Positions 6,866 to 16,844 of a stretch of 44,846 nt of DNA are shown piece after piece. The first letter of the stretch is position 1. Each line of letters begins with the position of its first letter. A model generated the notes under the pieces. The model did not search any database and was not told where the DNA came from. It saw nothing but the letters and a program-made list of their open reading frames with translations. Location of the stretch: NCBI GenBank assembly GCA_002305165.1, contig DBQI01000013.1:1-44846 (forward strand), given 5' to 3'. Both the position numbers and the translations under genes were made by a program. The stretch comes from Armatimonadetes bacterium UBA1398 (GTDB lineage Bacteria; Armatimonadota; Zipacnadia; UBA1398).

Positions 6866-9718
6866 CTACCTCAGTAGACCAACCACGATGGGCACCTCAT
6901 CGCCCGCAGGCACTTGCACAACTAAGCCGCCCATGCCATCGGTAGTCCTCGTCGCCTCGATGCCGTCGATCGTCACCGACAACTCGGCGTTCCTCGCCAG
7001 ATGAAGGAAGGTGAGCGCCGTGGGGGCGTCGCCCGAGACGGTGAGCCGGCGGAGCCCCGATGTCCATTCCTGGATCGTAATGCGCGTCCCCTCCCCTTCA
7101 GACCGAGCGGTCAGAGGCACTGTTCGCATGAGGCTAGCTTCTGCGGTGGTGCGGTTCATATCGCCCAGTGTCGTCGTGCCGGGGGCCCAGATGCGCGGGC
7201 TGTCTACCTCGATGAGCCCCTGCGCGGGAGCTTCGATCACGACTTCGGCGTTCTCCAGCCGCACATCCGAGACGCCCTGCTCGGCCCGCACCTGAGTGAC
7301 GCGGAAGTCGTGGGTCATGGTGTCCCATTTCCCGCCGTGGCGCGTGGTTCTCACTTCGGGAGCCAGCACGTACCCGTGGGTACCGTCGGCATCTTGGAAG
7401 GTCGTGTACCAATCGCCCCCGCGAACATGAGCGTCCAGGTAGGACTCGCCTTTCCAGAGCAAGGGCACGCCCGGTTTCTCGAAGCCGCTCACTACGAGGG
7501 CCACGGCATTGTGTCCACCCGAGAAGCGCAGCCTCGCCCAGTCACTCTCAGCCCGCACCATCGGCGGCAGAGTGCGCATGAGCTGACCGTGCAGCACCTC
7601 TACCTCGGGTCCGAACAGGTCACCCTCCAGTGCGGCGGCTCCCGCCTCTCCGAGCCTCGCCGACGCCTCCGTCGGCCCCAGCCCCCAGCGACAGGCCTCG
7701 TAGTAGGGCACTTGCCAGTCCGAGTGGTCGCTGCCATACGGTACCAGGACGAGATCCAGTTCCAGGTGGCTGCCGGCCTGGACCGTGCCACCATCCATCA
7801 GGGGCGTGAGGATCGTCTCCGTGCGGTTATCGGGATGCCCGAGGAGTGAGAAGCCCAGTCGCTCGAAGGGCTCGCCGTTCAGCGTCCCGTCAATCCGCCG
7901 CACGATGACGCTGTCGTTGCCGTCCACGTGGGGGTAGGTGCAGGCGAAACCGTTCACCGAGCGGATCTCCTCGCCAAGCACCGACCACTCGCCGTTCTGC
8001 TCGATGGGCGCGGTACGGACCTCTCCGTCGGGCGCTATCCAAGCGGCTGTATCCCAGTGGACGCGCCGGATGTAGGTGCCCTTGTTGAGCAGCCGGAGGT
8101 TCGTTCGGGTATCACCGGCGATGGTGACGTCCTCAAGGAAGTCGTAAGTCAGCTTGACGAACGTCCGGGTCTCGTCGTCCTGGGGCATCTCCAGGGCCTC
8201 CATCGTGATGAGGACCTTATCGTCACTGCTCCGGTAGAACTGCCGCCACCACGCCAGGAGCGGCCCAGCGGACATGATGGTGCTGCCCTCGTACCGCGGG
8301 TAGCGCCACTCCTCGCCGTCGAAGTAGTGGAGCCAGCCCTGCAGGGCCACGTGCTCATGCTGCGGCTGCCCCATCCACGTCTCTCCGGAGAGGGGCCGGT
8401 AGTCGGCGATGCCATAGGTCCGGGGCTCGCCATCGCCTACGTTCATGAACAGCATGGGCAGGGTGAAACACGTCGTCTCCGTCGTCCCCGCGCTCAGGTG
8501 GTAGTAGATGCAGAAGAACCGGATCGAGGAGATCTGGCGTAGGCGCCGCCGCCCCCAGCCTTCGTAGAGATGCACCGAGTCCAGAGCCACCGTCTCGTCC
8601 GCGGCCAGCCTTATAGGGAAGTAGGACTCGGAGAAGTGCTCGTCAACGGGCTCCTCCATCTCGCCCCCGAAGTTCTTCGAGGACTGGACCTGGATGGGCA
8701 GGGGGAACCCGAGGGGGTCGGTCAGGATGGCGGACTCGATCACGGAGGCTGGCGTGTCGTGACGGATCATGAGCGTTCGCGGCAGGCCGTCGTTGGCCAC
8801 CTGAACACCGGCCGTCAGACGCATATTCGGGTTGTCGTAGAAGCCCTCGAAGCCGAAGCTCTGCAGCCCCGGGGCTTGGTGGATGGTCGTCAGGCCCGAG
8901 GCGGCGTCATACCCGCCGTATACCGCGCCCTCGAGCGTGAAGGCATCGCCGGGAAGCGGGCTGGCCTCCGCCTCGAGGACTCGCGACGCCTCCTCCGGCG
9001 TCGCGACCGGGATCAGGGCGCAGTAGACGGTGTGCTCCGCCGGACCCGTTGCAGTGCCGAGATGAGTCCTCGCCACAAGCTGGCCCGCCTCGACCGAGAG
9101 CACGGGACTCGTCGGTGACGCCGGACCGGTCGCCACGGCGACCCACTGGTCTCCCACGCGCAGGATCATCCCGCCAACGCTTGGCACGGTATCGATGGGC
9201 CCGCCCTGGGCGAGGGGGAGACGGATCGCCAGATCCTCGACCGCTACGCCCTCCCCGGGACGGAGGAAGGCCTGGATGCCCAAGCGCCCGGGGAGGCAGT
9301 GGAGCACCAGCTCGCTGGGGACGCCCGACTCCTCGCCTGCGGCCGCGAGATCGAACTCCAGGAAGTGCGCGTCATAGTAGTAGTAGCCCGCGCGCCAGGT
9401 GTTGTGACGGCTCGGCTGCGGAGCGTTGCGAGAGCTAAGCTCCACGCCGCCCGCCTGTGCCGTAATGGAAGCCACGTCGCTGAGCAGGGGCACTCGCGAG
9501 GCCCCAGCCTCCAGGGACGTGAGGCCGGGCCGGAGGCGATCGACCACGGCCCGGTACGTGGCCGATTCGCACACTACGGCCTCCCGCTCGGGCGTGAGGT
9601 AGTAGACGTCGACGTAATCCGGCGCCCCGTTCAGGCCGATCACAGGCGCGTGATCGTGTGGGGCGGGCGCCGTGATGGCGAGGGACGCGAGGGTCGTGAG
9701 GAGTCCGGAGGTGAGCAT
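6866..9718 (-). CDS. Large secreted protein of unknown function (950 aa)
   Basis: The ATG start at 9718 has AAGGAG about 10 bases upstream, followed by a short hydrophobic signal peptide (about residues 1-18, ending before APAPHDH). The rest is beta-rich with many aromatic and acidic segments, for example GYYYYDAHFLEFDLAA (about 115) and AWWRQFYRSSDDKVLI (about 500). No recognised catalytic signature was found. Composition and neighbours (glycosidase-like and oxidoreductase genes) suggest a cell-surface or periplasmic protein acting on or binding polysaccharide, but this is inference only. The last 120 residues look like one or two small beta-sandwich domains. It stands alone on the minus strand, divergent from the Gfo/Idh/MocA gene at 9906. 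It could be a distant glycoside hydrolase with an unfamiliar fold arrangement. Confidence 0.75.
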   Translation of the reverse strand: MLTSGLLTTLASLAITAPAPHDHAPVIGLNGAPDYVDVYYLTPEREAVVCESATYRAVVDRLRPGLTSLEAGASRVPLLSDVASITAQAGGVELSSRNAPQPSRHNTWRAGYYYYDAHFLEFDLAAAGEESGVPSELVLHCLPGRLGIQAFLRPGEGVAVEDLAIRLPLAQGGPIDTVPSVGGMILRVGDQWVAVATGPASPTSPVLSVEAGQLVARTHLGTATGPAEHTVYCALIPVATPEEASRVLEAEASPLPGDAFTLEGAVYGGYDAASGLTTIHQAPGLQSFGFEGFYDNPNMRLTAGVQVANDGLPRTLMIRHDTPASVIESAILTDPLGFPLPIQVQSSKNFGGEMEEPVDEHFSESYFPIRLAADETVALDSVHLYEGWGRRRLRQISSIRFFCIYYHLSAGTTETTCFTLPMLFMNVGDGEPRTYGIADYRPLSGETWMGQPQHEHVALQGWLHYFDGEEWRYPRYEGSTIMSAGPLLAWWRQFYRSSDDKVLITMEALEMPQDDETRTFVKLTYDFLEDVTIAGDTRTNLRLLNKGTYIRRVHWDTAAWIAPDGEVRTAPIEQNGEWSVLGEEIRSVNGFACTYPHVDGNDSVIVRRIDGTLNGEPFERLGFSLLGHPDNRTETILTPLMDGGTVQAGSHLELDLVLVPYGSDHSDWQVPYYEACRWGLGPTEASARLGEAGAAALEGDLFGPEVEVLHGQLMRTLPPMVRAESDWARLRFSGGHNAVALVVSGFEKPGVPLLWKGESYLDAHVRGGDWYTTFQDADGTHGYVLAPEVRTTRHGGKWDTMTHDFRVTQVRAEQGVSDVRLENAEVVIEAPAQGLIEVDSPRIWAPGTTTLGDMNRTTAEASLMRTVPLTARSEGEGTRITIQEWTSGLRRLTVSGDAPTALTFLHLARNAELSVTIDGIEATRTTDGMGGLVVQVPAGDEVPIVVGLLR

Positions 9719-9905
9719 GGGGCCATCTCCTTCAGTGTTCTGCGCGATAAGGGGCTCTTCCGCCCCCGTGGCCGGAATCCTTACTCAGGATGCCGCGATT
9801 CACGAACTTCGCCCCGCAAACGGATGGGGAGGTATCCCCCGCCGGCCGTCCTATACCCCCAGTAAGTGACTATCGGGGGCCGCCCCCCGGACGAGGTGAT
9901 CTGCT

Positions 9906-10916
9906 ACGGACACTCTGCGCGTCGCCGTCATCGGCATGGGCCCCATCGGCAACCGCCATGCCGACATCTATCGCGAGGATGCTCTCTCGGACCTAGTGGG
10001 CGTCTGCGACATCAACCGGGAGCGGGCCGATGCGGCCGCCCAGAGGCTCGGCGTTCCCGCCTTCTACTCCGCCAAGGACCTTCTCGACGAGCTGGGACCC
10101 GATCTCTGCAGCGTTGCCACCGGCGGGTACGAGTACTCCTCGGACCACCACCAACCGACCATCGAAGCGCTCCAGGCCGGATGCCACGTGCTGTGCGAGA
10201 AGCCGATCTCCAACGAGCTCGACACCGCCGAGGAGATGGTGCGCGTCGCTCGCGAGGGGCGCCGCTGCTTCGGCATCGACTTCAACCACCGCTTCACCCC
10301 TGCGGCGCTGAAGGCCAAGGAGTGGCTGGATACGGGGCGGCTCGGTGAGCTGCTCTTCGCGAACATGGCGCTCTGGATAGGCAACCCCGCCGAGAGCTCT
10401 CCCTACTTCCACCTCAAGGCGCTCCACCCCCATAGCGTCGACATGCTCCGGTACTTCGTCGGGGACGTCTCGAGGGTCCAGTGCTTCGCGAAGAAGGGCC
10501 CGGGGCGCACCATCTGGTCCACCGCCCACATGAACATCGAGTTCGAGTGCGGCGCCGTCGGTGGGCTCACTGGCAGTTACGACATCGCCCGCGGGCATCC
10601 CATGGAGCGGTGCGAGGTCGCGGGCTTCAAGGGTCGGTTCGTGCTCGAGGACATGTGGCGAGAAGCGACTCTCTACCCCGCCGACTCATGGGACAAGACC
10701 GTCTACACGAATCCGGTGTTCGGCGGGTACCGCGACTTCGGCGACACCTTCCGAGCGAGGATCCACAGATTCCTCGAACAGGTAGCCGCGGGCGTCGCGC
10801 CGGAGGACATCGACGGCACGGGGGCCGATGGCCTGAGTGCCCAACGGATCATCCACGGCTTCATCCAGTCGCTGCTCACCGGCGAGGTCGTCCGGATCGC
10901 GGACGTGGTCCGTTAG
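9906..10916 (+). CDS. Gfo/Idh/MocA-family oxidoreductase with a non-standard start
   Basis: A predicted NAD(P)-dependent sugar or cyclitol dehydrogenase of about 330 aa. The Rossmann part has VAVIGMGPIGNRHADIY, then CEKPIS (about residues 98-103 from the proposed start) with the catalytic-pair lysine, and LHPHSVDMLRYFVGD in the C-terminal domain. The first standard start codon is ATG 9936, but that would cut off the first beta strand (LRVAVIG). Upstream, the frame is open only to 9900. GAGGTGATC (9894-9902), an almost full Shine-Dalgarno match, stands 8 bases before an ACG (9906) and 17 before a CTG (9915). I placed the start at 9906; 9915 is the alternative, and 9936 is the conservative choice. 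It is divergent from the 950-aa gene and convergent with the 1200-aa gene. Confidence 0.85.
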   Translation, partial: TDTLRVAVIGMGPIGNRHADIYREDALSDLVGVCDINRERADAAAQRLGVPAFYSAKDLLDELGPDLCSVATGGYEYSSDHHQPTIEALQAGCHVLCEKPISNELDTAEEMVRVAREGRRCFGIDFNHRFTPAALKAKEWLDTGRLGELLFANMALWIGNPAESSPYFHLKALHPHSVDMLRYFVGDVSRVQCFAKKGPGRTIWSTAHMNIEFECGAVGGLTGSYDIARGHPMERCEVAGFKGRFVLEDMWREATLYPADSWDKTVYTNPVFGGYRDFGDTFRARIHRFLEQVAAGVAPEDIDGTGADGLSAQRIIHGFIQSLLTGEVVRIADVVR

Positions 10917-10931
10917 CCCCACCGAGGGCTA
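10914..10931. terminator. Bidirectional hairpin built from two stop codons
   Basis: TAGCCC (10914-10919) pairs with GGGCTA (10926-10931) around a 6-nt loop. The outer triplets are the TAG stops of the two convergent genes, so a single short hairpin spans both gene ends. Confidence 0.4.
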
Positions 10932-13900
10932 CTCCGTCACGATCACCTCGACGGGTCCGCCCGCAGGGAGCTGGATGACGATGAGGCCGAGGGCGGGATC
11001 CCACTGGTAGGCGCCGGGCTCCGTAAGGGGCTCGGCGCCCTCCAAGCGGATGGCTTCCTGACCGTCGACGGTGAGTGAGCGCGGCTCATTGAGGCGCCCC
11101 AGCACAACGGTATGCTCTCCGAGTTCCGGAGGCAGGCTCAGCATAAGCCTTACCGAGTCCGCCTCGATCGTGGAATCGACCACCTCGGGCATCCCACAGA
11201 GGGTGACCACCCGCTCCTCGCCCCGAAGGATCTCGGTGCGCGCCCATCCGGCATCGGACTTCAGCCGGCCGGCGAGCCGGGCGATGCGACTCGCCTCGAG
11301 ATCCCACGTGTAGGCGTCGGTGCCGGCTATGGCGCTGTAGGCGTCGGGGTACAGGCCAGGCTGGCCCGTGTCGGGCACGTGCTCCGCGAGTTCGAAGCCT
11401 TCCCGACTGATGGGCCGCATCTGCTGGCCCGCGGAGAGGAGGATCCCTTCGGCCACGGTCCGCCAGTCGAAGCTATCGTCCTCCTCGGCGAGCTCCAATA
11501 GCCCCTCAGCCACATCGAGGCCGTTCCACTGCACGATCCACCCGAACCACGGGCTCGTGAAGTGGGTGGCCCCGAAGACGGGGATCGAGCCATAGCGCAT
11601 GATGGGCCGCTCGGGGGGGCTCCACAAGTAGAGGAAGGGCATCGCCCGCCAGGCCCAGCGGCGGGCCGAAGCGAGCTGGCCCCTGTTTCCGGTCAGGCGG
11701 TAGGCGAGGAGGTGAGCCCTCACCGCCGCGCCGCAGGTCAGGATGTCGGGTACGTGCAGGGATAGCTCCCATGTCTGGGCGCCCTCGGGCCGAGGCTGGG
11801 TGTCCAGGTGCCCCAGCGCTGCCAGGCCCGCGTCCAGGCAAGCGGGATCGCCTGAGATGGCGGCCGCTTGGAGGCACCGTTCCGCATTGGCGGCTACGAG
11901 CCCCGACGACGTGTCGCCATCGACCCCAAAGGACTGGCGGAGCTGCGTTCCCGCGTGGTATGGCCAGGTGCCGTCAGGCCTGATCGCCGCCGCGACGGCG
12001 CGCCCGTGTGCCACGATCCCAGCAACGGCCGGGAGGGCCTCGCCCTGGCTGAAGGCCATGTCCCACCCGACGCCTTCCCCGCGCTCCTCCTGCGCGGCGA
12101 GAGCGTCCGCGAGGACTCCCTCGGCTGCCTCGGCGTGAGGGCTACCGGGGGCCATTCGGGCGAAATACCACAGCACGTGGGCATAGCCGGAGTTGAAGTG
12201 GGGCCCGAAGGCATCGGGCAGGTTCGGATGCCAGCGGCGCTCCTCGGGGATCCACAAAGTGTGAGTGAACCCGTAGGCGGCACGCTCGATCATGGTGTCG
12301 AGGTCGGGCGCTGGCTGGGGAAGGGGTGGCGGAACGGCCTCCATGGAGCCCGCCATCGCCTCGAGGATGTGCCGGCAGGCTGCCTCCAGATCGGGCTCTG
12401 GTAGCTGGAACACCGTCGCGCCGATGGAGATAGGGGTATCCGGCCCCACGCGCAGCGGCGTCGCGAGGCTCAGGGCGTTCTCCTCGCCCCCTCCCAGCAC
12501 TCCTGGAGTGAGGAGGCCCATCCGGTGCGACGGTGTGCCGAGTAGGCGATCGGGCGATGCGAACACGGGCGTGGGGTAGATCCCTGTACCCGACCAGTCC
12601 TGGGTGGGGTTCCACCTGAGTCCGACGGTACGCTCGCCCGAGGTGACCCACATCGCGGGTATGGTCGCCTTGTAGGGATGAGGCGCGAACCTGACGCTGG
12701 CCGGAGGCTCCACGAAGTCGGTACCCGAGGAGACCTCGCCGGGCAGCAGATACTCCAGGCCGGGGAAGATCGCCAGATCTCGGTCCGTTCCGAAGGCGCC
12801 ATCACCGGCGAGGAACTCGGGGAAGACGAGGCCCGCGAGCGACACCTCCTCGCCTGCGTCAAGCACCAGCGAGCACTCGATCTCTGGAGTGCCGGAGCGC
12901 ATCATGAACCGTGCCGTGCCTGAGCGTGAGCCAGTAGGCAGGTCAACGGTCACGGCGAAGGAGATCTGGGCGCCCGCGGGTCCCGATGCGGCGATGGGAT
13001 ACTCCCGCGTGTAGATCCGGCGCACCGTGCCACCGGGTTCGGTGACCAGCCCCAGCGACGGGAAGCTCCCGACTCGGTTCGGCGCAATGCCCGAGGTGTC
13101 CAGGATCACGCCGGCCCCGAAGCCCTCGGGCATGCCGGGGAAGACCACGGTGAGCTGGCCGTTCGTCATCACCGCGTCGCCCTCGGGCGTGAGGTACGCG
13201 GTGCCGGCCGGCGCGGGATCCGAGCCAGTGACTTCCGGCCCGGGTACGTTCACCAGCAGGGTACGCACGACGGTGCTTCCGCCGCCCGTGACGCGGACGG
13301 GGAGATCGACCCAGCCGCCGTCGAACTCGGGCGCGATGGGCACCACGATGGGCACGCGCACCTTCTCGAGGGGAGCCGTGGCTGGCACCGTCGCGGTGAT
13401 CGACTCGCTCGTGGACACCCCGGGCGGCGGAGTCACGACGACCTCCGCCCCCTCGCTTCCTCGGCCGCCGATGTTCTGGAGGACGCAGTCGACGGTGAGG
13501 GTCGGTTCGAGCTTGGCGACCACGCCTGGGGCCATGGCGCGCTCAATGTGAAGCCATGCGCCCCCACGCGGCCTGTCCACGACGGCGAGACTGCGCACCT
13601 CCACCCGGCGGAGATCGCCCTTAGACCACACACGGAGGGCTAGGCGCCCGATCTCTCCCTTGTATGCGGGCGCCGTGCGGAGATCCAGGTTGATCGTCTG
13701 GAACTCCGTCGACGCGGCCACGTCGATCCCCACGCCCTCCCCCGGCGGGAACAACCCGGCGCCGGCGCGCTGGAACAGCACATCGACTCGCGCGGGAGCA
13801 TCCAGCCGGATGCCGAGGCTGGCAATGCCGGCTGACTCAGATGCCAGAGCGAAGGGAGGCGAGTAGACGAGTGCGGGGCTGGTCTGCGGCTCGCAAACGA

Positions 13901-14531
13901 GCACGTCGCCCTCGCCATGAACCTGGCCCATCCCCGGACCCGGCATGAAGGCCAGGGCCAGCCCCGGCTGCGCGAAGTCATACCTCGGCTCCCGCGGAAG
14001 GGACTCCGGCGCAGGACGCGAGACCAGCTCGATCCGCTGGATCTCCACGACCCTCCCAATCTCCTCGGGGAAGTCGACCCGCAGCCGGGCCAGGGGCATG
14101 TCCGGCTCCCAGCCCGGAGAGGCGTTGATCGTCAGCCACTCGTCGGTCTTGCTGAACCGCACGCCCACGGCCGCGTCAGCTTGGAACTCGGCGGTCGCGG
14201 GGTCCGGCGCGGCCGCCCAGAAGACCTGGCCTGCTCCCGAAGAGGAAGAGCGATACACGATCCGCACCAGGTGCTCAGCGGAGGTCACCGTGTCCAGAGG
14301 CGGCGAGCCAATGTAGGGATCGCTCCCCGTGAGCGCGCATACGAGCGCTCCGTCCCTCACGGTGAGATCCCCAACCGAGTGCAGCGCCGTCCATCCCAGG
14401 GCGTCGGTGGCCTGGGTGAAGTCCCACGCGTAGACGATCTCCTCGCCTGGGTACTCGGCGACGGCGGGCCCTCCCGCCAGCAGCACGCTCAGCGTGCACC
14501 AGAGGCTGATATGGCGCGCGTGTCTCTCCAT
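10929..14531 (-). CDS. Secreted multi-domain alpha/alpha-toroid protein (1200 aa)
   Basis: The start is ATG 14531 because GGGAGGTG sits about 9 bases upstream and a signal peptide follows at once (about residues 8-26, ending GPAVA). A GTG at 14573 is in frame but lacks a site. The N-terminal third holds beta-sandwich domains. One at about 330-430 resembles CARDB/NEW3 modules (LQNIGG, then paired VV and PVRVTGG strands). About 740-1090 is helical with repeated aromatic and histidine-bearing turns (HFNSGYAHVLWYFARM, WPYHAGTQL, FTSPWFGWIVQW), as in six-hairpin or alpha/alpha-toroid glycosidases and lyases. A small beta domain closes the protein. It is the last gene of a three-gene operon, 48 bases after the 740-aa glycosidase-like gene. 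Secretion and fold class are supported; the substrate is unknown. Confidence 0.8.
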   Translation of the reverse strand: MERHARHISLWCTLSVLLAGGPAVAEYPGEEIVYAWDFTQATDALGWTALHSVGDLTVRDGALVCALTGSDPYIGSPPLDTVTSAEHLVRIVYRSSSSGAGQVFWAAAPDPATAEFQADAAVGVRFSKTDEWLTINASPGWEPDMPLARLRVDFPEEIGRVVEIQRIELVSRPAPESLPREPRYDFAQPGLALAFMPGPGMGQVHGEGDVLVCEPQTSPALVYSPPFALASESAGIASLGIRLDAPARVDVLFQRAGAGLFPPGEGVGIDVAASTEFQTINLDLRTAPAYKGEIGRLALRVWSKGDLRRVEVRSLAVVDRPRGGAWLHIERAMAPGVVAKLEPTLTVDCVLQNIGGRGSEGAEVVVTPPPGVSTSESITATVPATAPLEKVRVPIVVPIAPEFDGGWVDLPVRVTGGGSTVVRTLLVNVPGPEVTGSDPAPAGTAYLTPEGDAVMTNGQLTVVFPGMPEGFGAGVILDTSGIAPNRVGSFPSLGLVTEPGGTVRRIYTREYPIAASGPAGAQISFAVTVDLPTGSRSGTARFMMRSGTPEIECSLVLDAGEEVSLAGLVFPEFLAGDGAFGTDRDLAIFPGLEYLLPGEVSSGTDFVEPPASVRFAPHPYKATIPAMWVTSGERTVGLRWNPTQDWSGTGIYPTPVFASPDRLLGTPSHRMGLLTPGVLGGGEENALSLATPLRVGPDTPISIGATVFQLPEPDLEAACRHILEAMAGSMEAVPPPLPQPAPDLDTMIERAAYGFTHTLWIPEERRWHPNLPDAFGPHFNSGYAHVLWYFARMAPGSPHAEAAEGVLADALAAQEERGEGVGWDMAFSQGEALPAVAGIVAHGRAVAAAIRPDGTWPYHAGTQLRQSFGVDGDTSSGLVAANAERCLQAAAISGDPACLDAGLAALGHLDTQPRPEGAQTWELSLHVPDILTCGAAVRAHLLAYRLTGNRGQLASARRWAWRAMPFLYLWSPPERPIMRYGSIPVFGATHFTSPWFGWIVQWNGLDVAEGLLELAEEDDSFDWRTVAEGILLSAGQQMRPISREGFELAEHVPDTGQPGLYPDAYSAIAGTDAYTWDLEASRIARLAGRLKSDAGWARTEILRGEERVVTLCGMPEVVDSTIEADSVRLMLSLPPELGEHTVVLGRLNEPRSLTVDGQEAIRLEGAEPLTEPGAYQWDPALGLIVIQLPAGGPVEVIVTE

Positions 14532-14579
14532 CGAAGCGGCACCTCCCGCAGACGACCTTCGGCGAACCCGCACTCGTGG

Positions 14580-16802
14580 CTACCGCAGTTCCAACCGACG
14601 AATCCCCTTGCTTGAAATGGTGATCTCGGTCAGGGCGTCTGAGCCGCTGTGCGGCGCGGGTACGGCGAAGACGAGGGGCTCCTCAGGGTCCTCGAGGGTC
14701 TCTATCTCCAGGGCCTCGTCGCTGGCGGCGATCCGAACCGCCGCGCCGTGGTAACGCAGGGGGTTGACGCACAGCTCCCCGAGGCCCTGCGGAAGACGCG
14801 GCCGAATGACCAATCGGTCCGGCTGGGGTTCTATCCCCAGGAGACCGTAGATGAGGATGCTCGGGACCATGCTCGTCTCGTAGAACTCGAAGTCGATGCC
14901 GAGCCCGCCCGCCGTCCCGCCTCCTTGCAGGGTCGTGCCGCGTATTCCACCCTCGTAATACGCCCGGTAGCCGCCCTCGGCCCAGACATCGCGCTCCCAT
15001 TCGGTGATCGCCATCAGGCGCTGCCACGCGCTGTCGGGCCCGAGGACGCGGTTCCTCGCCCACATGTCGTAGAAGCTGAAGCCCAGCACCGCGCCGCCAT
15101 CCTGCACCTGTCCGCCCCACGGAATGCTCTCCGGCGCCTGCCAGGGGAAAGCGTACGCCTCCACGTTCCGTTTCGTGGTGGAGCGGGGTCCGAAGCGCCA
15201 GTGGTAGATGTCCTCGCCCACGGAGTCGTCGCCGTCAATGGTCCGCTCCCCGTCCAGCCACCCCAAGATGGAACGGGCGTGCTCATCGGAGGCGAGGCCG
15301 TACCAGATCGCATCCAGGTTGACAAAGGTGAACCCGTAGTCGTAACGGCGTCCCTCCATGTCGATCCAGCCGACGAAGCGCCCCTTCTCCTCGTCCCAGA
15401 AGAGGTCGTTCGCGACTCGCCGGACCTCGGCGGCATGGGCGCGGAGCGATGACGGCGACTGGCTGAGAGCGCCCAGTGGGACATCCCACTCGGGGTGCTC
15501 CCGAATGGCCTCCTCTAGCTCTGCCAGCGCGAGCAGCGAGGCATGGTACTGGTTCGTGGCATACAAGTCGTGACCACCGAAGGGCAGCAGATCCCAGTAG
15601 TTGTTCCCGATGCCACGTCCTGGGTGATAGGTCTTGGCGCCGTCGGGGCCGACCTCGAGTCCCGATCGGCCGTCGTGTCCCACCCAGGGCACTACGATGT
15701 GGCTGTGCTCCAGTCCGCCCATCACCGTCTGCTGGAAGCGTAGGGCGAGCCGGAGGCGGTTGATCTGCTGGCGCAGGAACCCCACGTCGCCCGTCCAGCC
15801 GAAGTACAGCCGACTGGCGAGGATGAGGATCGGGTTGTTGATGGTGTGCCGCGTGTCGTAGACCGTGAAGAAGGAGTCGACACCGACCTCGGCGGCGGAG
15901 CGGAGGGGCAGCAATATCCGCATTCGCTCGATGGAGCCCTCCCAGAGGGGATGGCGATCCAGCCGGGCTATGGAGTGCATGAGTTGGTTCGGCTCAACCG
16001 GCCAAGTCTCGGGCGTGTCGAAGTACACCCGCCGCTCCGAGCTGAAGTCCCGATCACGCGACCGGATCCACTCCAGGTAGGGAGTGCCGTAGGCGCCCAT
16101 GTCGCCCAGGCTCCAACGCAGTTGCACGAAGGGGCTGTTGAAGGAGTCGATAGACACCCCCGGGGGCGTCGTCAATGTGACGTTGCCGGCGTCGGCGGTA
16201 AGCCTCCACCGCCCGTCGACGACCCCTGCGGACTCCGCGCCGCTGACCTCCCACGCATCAGCGGCGGCTTGGCCCTTCCAGGCCTGAGCGGGCCACTGGT
16301 TCACGTAGCCGGCCACCCAGCCCGGCACGTCGTCCTGGAAGTGCCATCCGGCCGCGATCCCAAGGGGTCCGCCGTAGGGCTGGGTCCAGAGCGGGAAGGG
16401 CCAGCCGCGGTCATGCGCGTGGCTGAAGTGCTGGTGCGTGTGGACGTAGCCTTCATCATCGATGCTGACGGCGAGCAGCGTCCGGCCCATCGCCTCCTGA
16501 ACGGGGGTGCCGTCGCCAGTCACTGCGCCCGCGAGCCACAGGTCAGACGTTGCCTGGTACTCCTGATTGAACAGTACTAGTCCGTAGCTGGATCCCGCGG
16601 GCCGGCGGCTCTTGTAGTGCCGCCAGAGGAAGTTACTGAGGATCTCCGCCTCCTCCGGGTAGCCAGCCAGCTCGAACCGGCTGAAGCCCTCCGGCACGTC
16701 CGCCTCCACCCAGGGCCGGCTTCCCTGGCCCCGGATAGCGACTGAGAGGGTGGCCAGCGCGAGAAGAGCCGCGATCGCTAGCACGAGTGGTGGATTCATC
16801 AT
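14580..16802 (-). CDS. Secreted six-hairpin glycosidase-like protein (740 aa)
   Basis: Two adjacent ATGs (16802 and 16799) follow a GAGGA site. A strong signal peptide or anchor runs from residue 4 to about 22 (PPLVLAIAALLALATLSVA). After an N-terminal beta-rich part, residues about 265-660 have the look of an (alpha/alpha)6 glycosidase barrel: RLYFGWTGDVGFLRQQINRL, GNNYWDLLPFGGHDLYATNQ, FWDEEKGRFVGWID and MVPSILIYGLLGIEP. A beta domain with the pattern seen after GH94/GH63-like barrels follows (RLVIRPRLPQGLGEL). The catalytic acids cannot be fixed by eye. It lies 42 bases after the GH116 gene and 48 before the 1200-aa gene, so the three are likely co-transcribed and act on the same glycan. 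Confidence 0.82.
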   Translation of the reverse strand: MMNPPLVLAIAALLALATLSVAIRGQGSRPWVEADVPEGFSRFELAGYPEEAEILSNFLWRHYKSRRPAGSSYGLVLFNQEYQATSDLWLAGAVTGDGTPVQEAMGRTLLAVSIDDEGYVHTHQHFSHAHDRGWPFPLWTQPYGGPLGIAAGWHFQDDVPGWVAGYVNQWPAQAWKGQAAADAWEVSGAESAGVVDGRWRLTADAGNVTLTTPPGVSIDSFNSPFVQLRWSLGDMGAYGTPYLEWIRSRDRDFSSERRVYFDTPETWPVEPNQLMHSIARLDRHPLWEGSIERMRILLPLRSAAEVGVDSFFTVYDTRHTINNPILILASRLYFGWTGDVGFLRQQINRLRLALRFQQTVMGGLEHSHIVVPWVGHDGRSGLEVGPDGAKTYHPGRGIGNNYWDLLPFGGHDLYATNQYHASLLALAELEEAIREHPEWDVPLGALSQSPSSLRAHAAEVRRVANDLFWDEEKGRFVGWIDMEGRRYDYGFTFVNLDAIWYGLASDEHARSILGWLDGERTIDGDDSVGEDIYHWRFGPRSTTKRNVEAYAFPWQAPESIPWGGQVQDGGAVLGFSFYDMWARNRVLGPDSAWQRLMAITEWERDVWAEGGYRAYYEGGIRGTTLQGGGTAGGLGIDFEFYETSMVPSILIYGLLGIEPQPDRLVIRPRLPQGLGELCVNPLRYHGAAVRIAASDEALEIETLEDPEEPLVFAVPAPHSGSDALTEITISSKGIRRLELR

Positions 16803-16844
16803 GGGGTTCGATTCCTCGGTGGCCGCCGGGGCTCCTCCGAAGTC

